This document shows positions 1 to 8,564 of a stretch of DNA of 64,000 bases, in pieces (the stretch's first letter is position 1; each line of letters starts with the position of its first letter). The stretch lies in assembly GCA_030066975.1 (NCBI GenBank), contig JASJAO010000001.1, forward strand, positions 248,001 through 312,000, read 5' to 3'. Both the position numbers and the translations under genes were made by a program. The notes below the pieces were generated by a model. That model was not told the origin of the DNA. It saw only the letters and a program-made list of their open reading frames with translations, and did no database searches. Origin of the DNA: Henriciella sp. GTDB taxonomy: Bacteria > Pseudomonadota > Alphaproteobacteria > Caulobacterales > Hyphomonadaceae.

Positions 1-362
1 TCCGGCACCGTGTTGAATGTCCCGATCTGAACGGCGATATCGGCGGCTGACCCTTCGGCGATTGGCGAAGAATAGAGCATGGCCATCTGTGCCTGATACA
101 GGGCGGCAAGACGCTCTTCTTCCCCTTCAGGCATCAGCTCTTCCCAGCCAAGTTCCCGCACGCCGCGCGCGGCCAGCGCGTTGGCTTCGGCGCCCGCTTC
201 CGCAAGGCGTGTAGACGCCGTTGGCTCTGGAATACGATCGCCCACCTGAGGTTCGCTGGAACCCTGGGGCTCTGGCTGCGCAATCGATTCCGACGCATCC
301 GTGCCACCACACGAAACCATGGCCAGGACCGACACACTTATCAAAATCGATCTCAACATCAT
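1..362 (-). CDS. DUF3299-type lipoprotein, C-terminus cut by window edge
   Basis: The minus-strand frame opens at ATG-ATG (360-362) and stays open to the window edge, so only about 120 N-terminal residues are visible. The start gives a hydrophobic signal segment followed by Met-Val-Ser-Cys, a plausible lipobox with the Cys near residue 18, then a Pro/Glu/Ala-rich linker and a segment around WEELMPEGEEER that resembles DUF3299 proteins. It is the last visible gene of the operon with the DUF2796, ABC ATPase and permease genes; DUF3299 and DUF2796 genes often occur together with such ABC cassettes. The inferred role is a periplasmic accessory of metal import. The family call rests on a short partial sequence. 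Confidence 0.7.
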   Translation of the reverse strand, partial: MMLRSILISVSVLAMVSCGGTDASESIAQPEPQGSSEPQVGDRIPEPTASTRLAEAGAEANALAARGVRELGWEELMPEGEEERLAALYQAQMAMLYSSPIAEGSAADIAVQIGTFNTVP

Positions 363-417
363 ACTCACTTAACTAGGGCCGAAGCGATACCGGCACCAGT
401 GAAAACCGACAGTTGGC

Positions 418-1689
418 TTACAGTTTAACTGATAATCCATCAGCGAGCGAGCGACGCATCGCGGTAATCGCAGGGAAAATCCCAAGCACGACCGAAACCA
501 GAGTGACCACACCAACCGTGACAAGATCCACCAGGCCGAGACCTGTTCCGGTAAGCGCGATGCCATATTGCGCGGTCAGAATCGGACCGCCGATCAAGAA
601 CAGCGCCTGAATAAGCACGACACCCAGGATCGCACCGACAAATCCTAACACCGCGGCCTCCAAAATCATCAGGATCAGAATGTGGGCGGGTTGCGCACCG
701 ATGGCTCTGAGAATTGACATCTCGCGCCGCCTTTCATTCAGGCTGGTCAGGATGCTGGTGAGGATCGAGACCAAGCCGACCGCGATCACAAAGGCTGAGA
801 TGGCCAGCAAAACCCGCTCGGCATTGCCCATAACCGACCAGAGTTCAGCGAGAGCCTGGCTCGGAATGATCGCCAGCAGGGGTTCGCTGCGATTGGTGTT
901 AATGGCGCGGCGGGTCCGCAGGATGGAGCCGCGACTCTTAAGTCCAACAAATGCAGCGGTGACGGTTTTCGGGGTCAGATCAAATGACCGGATCATATCT
1001 TCGGTGATTGTGTCCGCGAGCGGGTTACGCGTCCCGGTTTCCCACCCAACATGGATTGCGGTGATCGCCTCGACCGACACATGAATGGTGCGATCGACGG
1101 GCGTCCCGGTCGGTTCCAGGATGCCAACCACACGGAATGGACGATTGTCGTGGTCGGTTAATCCGGCCCGCCCGAGCCCATGGGTCAGAACAATCGGGGT
1201 ACCCAGTTCATACCCGAGCGTGCGCGCGACTTCTGCGCCAAGGACGGCATCAAACAGATCGTCAAAGCGCGCGCCGTCCTGGAAAGAGAGTTTCTGCCCC
1301 TGACCATAGCCATAGTGATCGAAATAGCCCGGCGTTGTGCCCAAAACGCGATACCCGCGATGGCTGTCGCCAAGCGAAATCGGAACCGCCCAGGCGACAT
1401 CATCGCGCGACTGGATCATCTCAAACGCGTTCCACGAAATCTCGGCTGTCGCATTGCCGAGCCGGAAGACCGAGTAGAGCACGAGATTGATCGGACCCGA
1501 CGGCGCCCCGACAATCAGTTCCGTGCCGGAAATCGTATTATCAAACCCCGCCTTGGCCGCGTTGCGGCCTTTCTCCACCCCCAAAAACAGCGCAACAGAC
1601 AGCGCAACCGCAATCAGAGTCAGAAACGCTGAAACCCGGCGGTTCATCAGGCTGCGCCAGGCCAGGCCGAGTATGGATGTGCCCATCAC
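418..1689 (-). CDS. FtsX/MacB-type ABC transporter permease
   Basis: A 423-residue membrane protein with the FtsX-family layout: one N-terminal membrane segment (about residues 18-40), a long extracytoplasmic domain of roughly 240 residues, then three C-terminal membrane segments. The segment with NERRREMSILRAIGA before the second membrane helix is the typical coupling region of this family. The start ATG overlaps the stop of the upstream ATPase gene by 4 bp, so the two subunits are translationally coupled. Beside a His-rich DUF2796 protein and a ZIP gene, it is probably the permease of a zinc-related ABC system rather than a macrolide or lipoprotein exporter. The family is clear; the substrate is inferred. 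Confidence 0.85.
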   Translation of the reverse strand: MMGTSILGLAWRSLMNRRVSAFLTLIAVALSVALFLGVEKGRNAAKAGFDNTISGTELIVGAPSGPINLVLYSVFRLGNATAEISWNAFEMIQSRDDVAWAVPISLGDSHRGYRVLGTTPGYFDHYGYGQGQKLSFQDGARFDDLFDAVLGAEVARTLGYELGTPIVLTHGLGRAGLTDHDNRPFRVVGILEPTGTPVDRTIHVSVEAITAIHVGWETGTRNPLADTITEDMIRSFDLTPKTVTAAFVGLKSRGSILRTRRAINTNRSEPLLAIIPSQALAELWSVMGNAERVLLAISAFVIAVGLVSILTSILTSLNERRREMSILRAIGAQPAHILILMILEAAVLGFVGAILGVVLIQALFLIGGPILTAQYGIALTGTGLGLVDLVTVGVVTLVSVVLGIFPAITAMRRSLADGLSVKL

Positions 1690-2393
1690 GCGGCAACCCC
1701 GGATTTGACCGCATTGAGATCCTGCAAGTCAACCGCGCGATCAAACAGGCCCGCTAGGCTTGCATCATGGCTGACAAATAAGAGCGCGGCCTCGGACCGT
1801 CTGGCTTCTTCGCTCAATAGATCGATGAACTGATCCCGATGATCGGCATCAAGTGCTGAGGTGGGCTCGTCTGCCATGATCAGGGCAGGCTCTCCGATCA
1901 GCGCCCGCGCGGCCGCCACTCTTTGCTGCTGGCCAACAGACAACTGGCGAACCGAGCGGTCCAGGATATCGTCATCGGACAGCCCCAATCGCCCAAGCAG
2001 CCGCTCTGCCTCGCGATCAATCCCCCCCGCCTGTCTTACCTTGTCTTTTCGGCGTTTCGAAAACCGGCAGGGCAGCGCCACATTCTCTCGAACCGAGAGA
2101 TAGGGAACCAGATTGAACATCTGGAATATCACACCGAGGTGGTTGGCCCGCAGCCGATCGCGCTGGTGGCCCGGCAAAGTGGCCATATCCTGACCCATGA
2201 CCGTCACTGTTCCGGACTGAGGCGTCAGGACACCGGCGATCAGACCCAGCAGGGTTGATTTCCCCGACCCGCTCGGCCCGCGTAAAAAGATCCGCTCGGC
2301 CTTCTCAACCGAAAATGACGGGACATCGAGGATGGTTGCGCCGGGGGTCCACGCAAACTCGACCTTTGACAAGGAGACAACCGGATCCGTCAC
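1686..2393 (-). CDS. ABC transporter ATP-binding protein
   Basis: A 235-residue ABC ATPase of the MacB/LolD class. Visible motifs are Walker A GPSGSGKST (residues 39-47), Q-loop Gln91, signature LSVGQQQ (151-157) and Walker B LIMADEP (171-177), with a D-loop SALD after it. It energises the FtsX-type permease encoded immediately downstream with a 4-bp overlap. It lies 12 bp downstream of the DUF2796 gene in the same operon. Expected cytoplasmic, attached to the inner membrane. The substrate is not readable from the sequence; metal uptake is suggested only by the neighbours. Confidence 0.9.
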   Translation of the reverse strand: MTDPVVSLSKVEFAWTPGATILDVPSFSVEKAERIFLRGPSGSGKSTLLGLIAGVLTPQSGTVTVMGQDMATLPGHQRDRLRANHLGVIFQMFNLVPYLSVRENVALPCRFSKRRKDKVRQAGGIDREAERLLGRLGLSDDDILDRSVRQLSVGQQQRVAAARALIGEPALIMADEPTSALDADHRDQFIDLLSEEARRSEAALLFVSHDASLAGLFDRAVDLQDLNAVKSGVAA

Positions 2394-2405
2394 AATGACG
2401 CGGCT

Positions 2406-3215
2406 CTACGGGCTGATATCGAAACTGGAGTTGTCCGCGGTGAGAAAGGCTGCATCCTGATCTGTGTCAGACACGACGACCAGATCCATTTTTTCCAGAC
2501 CCGAGAACACCCCAAAGGCAGATACCGATCCGTCCACCAGCTCCGACATGTCATCACAGGTAAACTCATAATCGGCGATCAGGGTGGCATGATCGCCATT
2601 GCGGCGAATGGAGGTTTCGCTGGAATAATGCGCGCACTCTGCCGCCTCGGAGAACACGATCACGCTGTCGCTATTGGCGAGCGTATCGCGCATGCCGTTA
2701 TAGGCGGCCGATTCTTCTTCTGTTTTCGGCTCGTGCTCGAACCCGATCAGATTATAAAGCGGGCTTTCGAACGAAACCGACAGATTGTTGCCCTCAATCG
2801 CAATGGCCATATCGGCTTTGCCGTGGACATGGGCCTCTCCTCCATGATCGTGATCATGATCGTCGCCATCCGCGTGATCGTGGTCATGCTCATCATGGTC
2901 ATGATGATCATCACCTTCGTGGTTGTGGTCTTCACCATCACTATGGGAATGGTCGTGATCTTCATCTTCTGCCGACGCGCTTGGCTGATCGGCCTCGACA
3001 GGTTCAGACACTGAGTCGGCATCGGCCTCTGCCACATCCGCCACTGGTTGTTCTTCGACCTCGGTTTCTTCGCTGGCCTGGTTGATGGGCGCCACAGCAC
3101 CCTCAACAGGTTCACTGTCAACGACGGGCGCTTCAGGCTCCACCGCTGGCGCGCACGATGCCGCAAAAGCGAGACCGGCAAAAGCGGCTATGCTCAAACT
3201 GTATCTGTTCATCAT
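2406..3215 (-). CDS. His-rich DUF2796 (ZrgA-like) metal-binding lipoprotein
   Basis: A 269-residue secreted protein. The signal peptide ends in Ala-Ala-Ser-Cys (Cys21), a good lipobox. Residues about 22-85 are an acidic, Pro/Ala-rich linker. Residues 87-131 hold 16 histidines alternating with Asp, a strong zinc-binding run. The C-terminal 130 residues look like the DUF2796 domain, with NLIGFEHEP near residue 155 as a recognisable stretch. DUF2796 proteins include ZrgA, a zinc-regulated factor for zinc acquisition in Vibrio cholerae (from memory). It is the first gene of the minus-strand operon, diverging from the ZIP gene. Probable role: periplasmic zinc capture. Confidence 0.85.
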   Translation of the reverse strand: MMNRYSLSIAAFAGLAFAASCAPAVEPEAPVVDSEPVEGAVAPINQASEETEVEEQPVADVAEADADSVSEPVEADQPSASAEDEDHDHSHSDGEDHNHEGDDHHDHDEHDHDHADGDDHDHDHGGEAHVHGKADMAIAIEGNNLSVSFESPLYNLIGFEHEPKTEEESAAYNGMRDTLANSDSVIVFSEAAECAHYSSETSIRRNGDHATLIADYEFTCDDMSELVDGSVSAFGVFSGLEKMDLVVVSDTDQDAAFLTADNSSFDISP

Positions 3216-3274
3216 TGTCTATCCAATTATGTTTGACACCCGTTGGTGAGAAACCTAAACCACCTGAGCTATTG

Positions 3275-3290
3275 AGATACTATAACATTT
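3275..3290. promoter_or_regulatory. Candidate Zur operator between two zinc transport units
   Basis: The core ATACTATAACAT (3277-3288) is an imperfect palindrome. Its right half TAACAT matches the half-site of the ATGTTA-TAACAT type known for Zur, and the left half carries two mismatches. It lies in the 125-bp divergent space between the DUF2796 operon and the ZIP gene, where a shared zinc-responsive operator would be expected. The match is partial and the assignment is inference. Confidence 0.4.
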
Positions 3291-3340
3291 TCGCGCGGTC
3301 CATTCTTCTTCGCCCGCATGCTTCAAGGCCAGTCTAATAC

Positions 3341-4147
3341 ATGCTCTCGTCGCTGCAAGCACCCCTGTATTTTGGATTGATTGCGGCATTTGTAACAACA
3401 ATCGGACTTCTGGCCGTTGCTTTTTGGGAAGATTGGAGCAGGCGATATGCCAACCTGTTTGGTCTGGCCGCCGCTGGCATGCTGGGCAGTATGGTGTTTC
3501 TGCACATTTTGCCGCGCGCCCTGTCGCTTTCACAGAACGCATCCGTCTGGCTGACTTTCGGGTTCTTCGGCGGCTTGCTCATGAATTTTCTGGTCCGAAC
3601 CTGGTCTCCTGAAAGGCCCGACCAGACCGCCATGAGCGCTGCGATTACGCCGATCATTGCGATCGGGATCCATTCTTTCATCGATGGCGTCATCTATGCC
3701 ATAACGTTCGCTGCCAGCTTCTCAGCAGGTGTCTTCACAGCGATCGGTCTAATCCTGCATGAGTTTCCCGAAGGGGTGATTGCCTTTGCCATCCTGCGCC
3801 GATATTCGGTGTCAAACAAAGCGGCCTTTTTCTGGGCTTTCGTGGCCGCCGCCGCGACAACGCCATTTGGGGTCCTGTTTGCCGGTCCGGTTATGTATGG
3901 CCTTGGCCCGGACTTGATCGGCGCTCTGTTTGCCGTCTCTGCTGGTCTCTTGCTCTATGTCGCAACAGGTCCACTATTGGCGCCCTTGGCAGAGACGCCG
4001 CCGACACGTGGGTTACTTGCCTTATCCTCGGGGATTGCAGTGGCCTTCGCGCTGATCTTCCTGCCAATTGGGCTGCACGATCACGACCATGATCACAGCG
4101 GTCACGACCACCACGAACATTCTCCGCCAGACTTGCGAAACCGGTAA
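3341..4147 (+). CDS. ZIP-family divalent metal transporter
   Basis: A 268-residue integral membrane protein with about eight hydrophobic helices. The two ZIP metal-site motifs are present: HSFIDG (111-116) in helix 4 and HEFPEG (140-145) in helix 5. The C-terminus is a cytoplasmic or periplasmic His/Asp tail (HDHDHDHSGHDHHEH, about 247-261), which likely binds the same metal. Expected function is zinc or other divalent metal import across the inner membrane. It diverges from a DUF2796/ABC operon that also bears a long His run, and the two share a Zur-like operator candidate. The family is certain; the metal is inferred. Confidence 0.9.
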   Translation: MLSSLQAPLYFGLIAAFVTTIGLLAVAFWEDWSRRYANLFGLAAAGMLGSMVFLHILPRALSLSQNASVWLTFGFFGGLLMNFLVRTWSPERPDQTAMSAAITPIIAIGIHSFIDGVIYAITFAASFSAGVFTAIGLILHEFPEGVIAFAILRRYSVSNKAAFFWAFVAAAATTPFGVLFAGPVMYGLGPDLIGALFAVSAGLLLYVATGPLLAPLAETPPTRGLLALSSGIAVAFALIFLPIGLHDHDHDHSGHDHHEHSPPDLRNR

Positions 4148-4186
4148 GCCTGTCAAACCGGCATTGGTCTTGCAGCCAGCCGGAAC

Positions 4187-5056
4187 ATGATTGTTAAGAC
4201 CTCATTTACCAACCGGGTCTGGCGTTGGGGCACCGCGCTGGTTGCAACCTTTGTCACCAGCCTGGTTGGCCTTTACCCTGAGCATGTCGCCTTTGGGGAA
4301 GAGGCTGGTTGTTCGCTCCGCGATGTTCAGGCCTGGCAGGACCAGCTGACCGATCCTACCGAAGAACTTTCCCCACCTTACATCCTGGAAACGACAGAGG
4401 CGTTTCTCAGCCAATGCCCCAACCGCCCGGAAGTCGCCGAGGCCAGCCGGATCGCAGGGGTCTCTGCGGTAGATAATGGCGAAGCAAAGCGCGCCTTGGC
4501 ACATTTCGATCGGGCTGGCTGGATCAGTGATCGCGCCTCCCTGTTCGCCCAGGCCGCCGCGTTTCTAGCCAATCGCGAAGACGAGATGGGCTGGATCATT
4601 CGCGACGAGATTATCGAGGCCTGGCTTGGCGAGCTCTCAAGAACACCGCTGATCACAGTGGACGAGATCGAGGCTCCAGGCGGAGTGGTTTACGCGGTAA
4701 ATTTTACGCGCACAGATGCAGATTCCGGCCTTCGCGCTGCCTGGGTGGCGGTTCCTGAGGCGGCAGGTTGGCCTGCAACTTTGACGATTGGATCGGAGCG
4801 TCGACTGAACGCTTTTCATCGTTTGCGCGCGGGTGAAGAGGCCGCAACACAAAGCCATATTCAGCTGCACCGATGCCGCGGCCGGAAACTTCTGGCTGAA
4901 ACCGAGATCGACCTGTCCAGCCTGGAGTTTGAGCAAACCGCCAAATTGGCTTTGACCGCCTATCTCGCGAATCCGGACCTCTATCAGCACGATCCGGAGG
5001 GTGAGATCCATCAGTGCTATGCCACTCACAGATTGCTGCCTGGCCTGAGACGTTAG
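4187..5056 (+). CDS. Secreted hypothetical protein
   Basis: No family recognised. The 289-residue product starts with a basic stretch and a hydrophobic segment (about residues 12-32) typical of a signal peptide with cleavage around VAFGEEAG. Four cysteines follow in the mature part (near residues 42, 77, 230 and 277), compatible with disulphides in the periplasm. Residues 50-150 are helical and could form a TPR-like repeat pair, while the C-terminal half looks beta-rich. It lies 40 bp after the ZIP gene on the same strand and its stop overlaps, tail to tail, the stop of the prolyl-tRNA editing gene. Function unknown. Confidence 0.65.
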   Translation: MIVKTSFTNRVWRWGTALVATFVTSLVGLYPEHVAFGEEAGCSLRDVQAWQDQLTDPTEELSPPYILETTEAFLSQCPNRPEVAEASRIAGVSAVDNGEAKRALAHFDRAGWISDRASLFAQAAAFLANREDEMGWIIRDEIIEAWLGELSRTPLITVDEIEAPGGVVYAVNFTRTDADSGLRAAWVAVPEAAGWPATLTIGSERRLNAFHRLRAGEEAATQSHIQLHRCRGRKLLAETEIDLSSLEFEQTAKLALTAYLANPDLYQHDPEGEIHQCYATHRLLPGLRR

Positions 5057-5553
5057 GCGAGCGCGGAGAAATCCACCTCGGTCAGCTCATGGCCGGTGGC
5101 CTCAACAAAACGGCGAAGATCGGCTGAGCTTATGCGCGTGGTTGCAGTATTTTCCAGCGGGTGAAAGTTCACCGCATCAAACTGGAGCAGCGCCTTATCT
5201 GCAATAAACTGCACACGCTGATCGCGATCATTCATCAAAGCAAAAGCGGTCACTGAACCCGGCACGATTCCTAAAACCTCTTGCATCAGTTCAGCACTTG
5301 CAAAAGAGAGCCGCCGTGTGCCGATCAATTTGTGCAGCTGGTTGAGCTTAAGCTGGCTTTCCGCCCAGGCTGAGATGAGGACAGTTGTGTCATCCTTGTC
5401 TTTCATGAAGAGGTTCTTGCTATGCCCGCCCGGCATCGTGGATTTGAGATGACGGCCTTCTTCGACTGTAAATGTGGCCTCATGCTGGACCGTGTGATGC
5501 GCGATTCCGAGCTGGTCGAGATAGGCAAACAGATCTGATGGACTTGCAGGCAT
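5053..5553 (-). CDS. YbaK/ProX-type prolyl-tRNA editing protein
   Basis: A free-standing aminoacyl-tRNA deacylase of the YbaK/ProXp family, about 166 residues. The N-terminal segment resembles LFAYLDQLGIAHHTVQHE, and GGHSKNLFMKD contains the conserved Lys in the editing pocket. GIVPGSVTAFALMND is the family signature further on. It removes mischarged amino acids such as Ala from tRNA-Pro in the cytoplasm. The open frame begins upstream at 5589, but the ATG at 5551-5553 gives the usual family N-terminus and was chosen. Its stop TAA shares bases with the TAG of the convergent upstream gene. Confidence 0.85.
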   Translation of the reverse strand: MPASPSDLFAYLDQLGIAHHTVQHEATFTVEEGRHLKSTMPGGHSKNLFMKDKDDTTVLISAWAESQLKLNQLHKLIGTRRLSFASAELMQEVLGIVPGSVTAFALMNDRDQRVQFIADKALLQFDAVNFHPLENTATTRISSADLRRFVEATGHELTEVDFSALA

Positions 5554-5611
5554 GACGGCCTTGGGGCAATGACTCAGGCGCAAAGTCAAGCCACTCTGAG
5601 CGCGTCATCCC

Positions 5612-6346
5612 ATGCAACTTGAATGCTATAAGATTTACAACACCGCCCCCGAAATTGTGCCCGGTCGCAGCAATCGAGACTGGATGGATGCCTTTCCGGA
5701 TCGCCAGCCTTATCGGTGCCTGCCGCTCTCCATGGCGAACTCGACGGGTTGGGAAATTCTCTGCCCGATGGATATCAAGATCATCTGGAATGGTGGGCCC
5801 CGTAAAGATGATATTGAGCTGAAGACGACCGGCGATCCGCGCGCGATTGCTTCTTTTGCCGACAGTCATTTTCAGCGCGGGATTGTCACTTTTCATACGG
5901 GCCACCTGTTTCGCACCCCACCCGGCTGGGGTCTGATGACAATGGGCGCGCCGAATTTCTTCAAGGACGGGATCGCGCCGCTGACCGGCCTGGTTGAGAC
6001 CGATTGGCTGCCCTTTCCGTTTACGATGAACTGGCAGATGACCCGGCCCGGCGAAGTTGTGTTCAGGAAAGGCGAGCCCTTCTGTTTCATCGTGCCGATC
6101 GAGCATAAGAAACTCGAAGAGATCGAGCCGGAACGCAAACTTCTGTCGAGCAATCCGGAGCTCGAACAGGATTTCCATGCGTGGTCTGAGAGCCGTGCCA
6201 ATTTCAACGAAAAGCTCTATGCCGGTGACAAGGATACGCTGAAAGCGGGCTGGCAACGCCACTATATGCGCGGCGAAAAAGTCGATGGGGACACAGCCGA
6301 AGGCCACCAGACGAAACGACGGCTGAAAGCGCCGAAGGATGTCTAA
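5612..6346 (+). CDS. DUF6065-like conserved hypothetical protein
   Basis: A 244-residue cytoplasmic protein without signal peptide or membrane segment. The order of conserved-looking blocks (RSNRDWMDAF near the N-terminus, PYRCLPLSMANSTGWEI, then TGHLFRTPPGWGLM, NFFKDGIAPLTGLVETDWL and a Trp/Arg-rich tail) resembles the DUF6065 family, whose role is unknown; some of its members sit in biosynthetic or prophage-like neighbourhoods. The gene diverges from the prolyl-tRNA editing gene with a 58-bp spacer and is followed by the REP-like repeat pair. The start ATG has no strong Shine-Dalgarno. The family name is from memory of the pattern. Confidence 0.6.
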   Translation: MQLECYKIYNTAPEIVPGRSNRDWMDAFPDRQPYRCLPLSMANSTGWEILCPMDIKIIWNGGPRKDDIELKTTGDPRAIASFADSHFQRGIVTFHTGHLFRTPPGWGLMTMGAPNFFKDGIAPLTGLVETDWLPFPFTMNWQMTRPGEVVFRKGEPFCFIVPIEHKKLEEIEPERKLLSSNPELEQDFHAWSESRANFNEKLYAGDKDTLKAGWQRHYMRGEKVDGDTAEGHQTKRRLKAPKDV

Positions 6347-6473
6347 TAGGGTAATTTGGTCCCGAAGTTTGAGAAACCCAGCCCTGAGCCTGGTTCATCG
6401 GACGAGCGCAGCGAGGATCGGGAACCTGCTTCCACCGCGTGAGGCGGAGCCTCTTAGCGCGGTGACAAGAACA

Positions 6474-6525
6474 TGCCCCCTCCGAGCGCTGCGCGCCCAC
6501 CTCCCCCGGTGAACCGGGGGAGGAT
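6474..6525 (+). repeat. REP-like palindromic element, copy 1
   Basis: A G/C-rich element that begins GCCCCCTCCG and ends in a perfect hairpin, CCTCCCCCGGT (6500-6510) and ACCGGGGGAGG (6513-6523) with a 2-base loop. A second copy lies downstream in inverted orientation (6547-6595). The layout matches intergenic REP/BIME-type repeats of alphaproteobacteria. No coding frame crosses it. Confidence 0.7.
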
Positions 6526-6546
6526 AGGACCGGAAGCTGCGCCAAT

Positions 6547-6595
6547 ATCCTCCCCCGTTTACGGGGGAGGTGCCCGAAGGGCGGAGGGGGCAAAC
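6547..6595 (-). repeat. REP-like palindromic element, inverted copy 2
   Basis: The reverse complement of this stretch closely follows copy 1: it starts GCCCCCTCCG, has a short inner GCCC-GGGC hairpin and ends in CCTCCCCCGT/ACGGGGGAGG (6549-6558 and 6561-6570, 2-base loop). Head-to-head arrangement with copy 1 could fold into a larger structure and may act as a transcription end for the convergent genes at 5612-6346 and 6608-7249. Confidence 0.7.
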
Positions 6596-6607
6596 GGGGT
6601 TTGACAG

Positions 6608-7249
6608 TCAAAGCCGTCTAATCCGCGGCGGTTTGACCGGTCGTGGGCCGATGGGGGGCGGGCGCGCTTTGCTCGCGGCCACGATCTGGTGGCCCATGGC
6701 GGTGAAGGTGGCCGAGAGTTCGGTGCCCCATCTTGTCGGCACATCCGCGTTTTGGCCGGGCGCAAAGAGCCAGCCGGGGCGATAGCGGGCAAGGTGGAAG
6801 GCGAGGCGGCGGGCGCGCTCGATCGGGTTTTCCAGCAGCGTTTTCAATGTGTTGAGCCGATCCAGCAGCGGCGCAGCGAGCACCGGCTTGCCGTGAGGTG
6901 GTCTCGGTTTCGGGTCGGCCCAGGGGTCATGAAAGTCAGCGAAATCAAGGCAGTCCCGCTCGCCTGTGAAGAGCTTGAACCCTGATCTGCGATCGGGATC
7001 TGGCACCCGCTCGCGCGGATTTCGGGGGCAATTGTCGGGCTTGAGCCCCGGCTCCAGCGCTAGCGCGAGGCAGAACAGGACCCGCCGCACATAGGCCTCC
7101 AGCGCGCGAAGGCCTTGGCGGAGGCGGGTGGCGGCGGCCTTGCTGATCAGGGCCGGTGCGAGCTGCAAATCATCCCGCGAGACAATCCGGGCGATGAGCA
7201 ATTCGCCCTGAGCTTGGAAATGCGCGAGAGGATCGGTGGCCGAAGACAT
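6608..7249 (-). CDS. Conserved hypothetical protein
   Basis: A 213-residue protein with no recognised domain. The N-terminal part contains a helical segment (ALEAYVRRVLFCLALALEPGL, split here as residues about 48-68) and the centre has an aromatic/acid block, FADFHDPWADPKPRPP. The protein is rich in Arg, Pro and Leu and ends in a basic proline-rich tail. Codon use is like its neighbours, and ATG at 7247-7249 opens the frame. Similar short LALALEPGL proteins occur in Caulobacterales relatives as far as I recall. It lies alone between the repeat pair and an A+T-rich gene. Function unknown. Confidence 0.55.
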   Translation of the reverse strand: MSSATDPLAHFQAQGELLIARIVSRDDLQLAPALISKAAATRLRQGLRALEAYVRRVLFCLALALEPGLKPDNCPRNPRERVPDPDRRSGFKLFTGERDCLDFADFHDPWADPKPRPPHGKPVLAAPLLDRLNTLKTLLENPIERARRLAFHLARYRPGWLFAPGQNADVPTRWGTELSATFTAMGHQIVAASKARPPPIGPRPVKPPRIRRL

Positions 7250-7520
7250 GCGCGCAAGGATGGCATGAGGTGGGATTGGGTCGGATTGGTTGGTGGCTTA
7301 TCTGGGTAGGAGGAGGTTCTCTGAATTCACCCGACTCTTCATGTGGGCAAGATGGGAGACTAAAAAGTTTGCGCTTATCTAGCAGAACTTGCCTTAAGCA
7401 ATCAGGCATTCGAAACTTCGCGAGCGGCTGCCGCGCGGGAAAACGCCGCCTCTCGCCGGGACGAGAGTTCTTTCGTACATAGAAGTTCAGCCACTCAGTT
7501 CGAAATGGGGCAAAGATAAA

Positions 7521-8564
7521 ATGGATAAAAGTACTTGGGACCCTCTGCTCAAATTTGAAAGCAGGGACTATCTGGCGCGGCACTATCAGCGGCTTCATTC
7601 AAGATCTCTTAGCGCCAGCAAAGCTCACCAAATTGGTGCATGCTTTACCCAAGCCAGAGAGTACTTTACTTCAACTTTCTCGGCGTCTGCAGTCGTAAAA
7701 CCGCTCTTACTATACTACGGTGTTGCGTCTCTCTGCCGAGCAGCCACCTTGTTGAAGGATGCGCGCAAAACCGAGTCTAGTCTCACTCCAGCTCATGGCT
7801 TGACGACCTGTGAATGGACATCGATCTTGAGCGAAGGAAATACAGCCATACTTGAACTCAAGGTCCGGGCATCGAAGGGTCTATTCAAAGAATTTGTAAA
7901 CGCCATCGGAAACAGTCAGTCTTTTACCTGGCTAAACGAAAGCAATTCGACTGGGCACTTCAGGAAAGACTTCGGCGAAATCTCCTTCATATCGGATAAC
8001 TCCGAACTCACACTGGGTGATCTTCTGTCGAGAGAACATGACCTTCACAGTGAATACAATATCGCTATCGATGGTGAGGGGAATGTTGATCTGGGATTGA
8101 TTGTAGCAGGTGGCTCATCCTTGAAAATCTACTTCGCAATCTCGGATAGAAACAATGACCCAAAAAAAATCGAAGAAATGCTGAGGCAATACAAATTTCC
8201 AGAAATTGTGAAATACTCCGTGCAGCCTCACCCTAAATTTGGGCAAATTCCGCAGCTGAAAACCATGTGCGCGGAAATTCCTGGAAAAGGTGAGGAGCTT
8301 AAATTTTATGCGCCTTTGGCATATGCTCAAGACAGAGATTTTGGGTGGATCGTCCGCCCTTTGCCGAACGGAGACAACCTAATCGACATACACAGAATGG
8401 CGATTGAAGCATACATATTAGGAATGTTCAGCAGGTACTATCCTGCGAGATGGGTTTCACTTCTTACCGGAGAAACAGGCGACATAGCTCGAACTGTTGT
8501 GATCAATGCAGTTGCGAGAATTGAAACTCAATTTCCACGTCAGCTAAGCGAGCACATTCTGTGA
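7521..8564 (+). CDS. YaaC-like protein in an A+T-rich block
   Basis: A 347-residue protein whose N-terminal half matches the YaaC pattern: WDPLLKFESRDYLARHY, then AREYFTSTFSASAVVKPLLLYYGVASLCRA (positions about 45-75, given here in part: KPLLLYYGVASL). The Bacillus subtilis YaaC function is unknown. No membrane segment or signal is visible. The gene is clearly poorer in G+C than its flanks and uses A/T-ending codons, and the 270 bp upstream are also A/T-rich; a tandem repeat follows it. Together these suggest a recent acquisition. A role in defence is possible for such solitary cargo genes but nothing in the sequence proves it. Confidence 0.7.
   Translation: MDKSTWDPLLKFESRDYLARHYQRLHSRSLSASKAHQIGACFTQAREYFTSTFSASAVVKPLLLYYGVASLCRAATLLKDARKTESSLTPAHGLTTCEWTSILSEGNTAILELKVRASKGLFKEFVNAIGNSQSFTWLNESNSTGHFRKDFGEISFISDNSELTLGDLLSREHDLHSEYNIAIDGEGNVDLGLIVAGGSSLKIYFAISDRNNDPKKIEEMLRQYKFPEIVKYSVQPHPKFGQIPQLKTMCAEIPGKGEELKFYAPLAYAQDRDFGWIVRPLPNGDNLIDIHRMAIEAYILGMFSRYYPARWVSLLTGETGDIARTVVINAVARIETQFPRQLSEHIL

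Noticed and set aside
2589-3014. Hydrophobic plus-strand frame opposite the His-rich region
   Set aside because: The Ile/Met/Val runs are the reverse reading of His/Asp codons in the DUF2796 gene, not a membrane protein.
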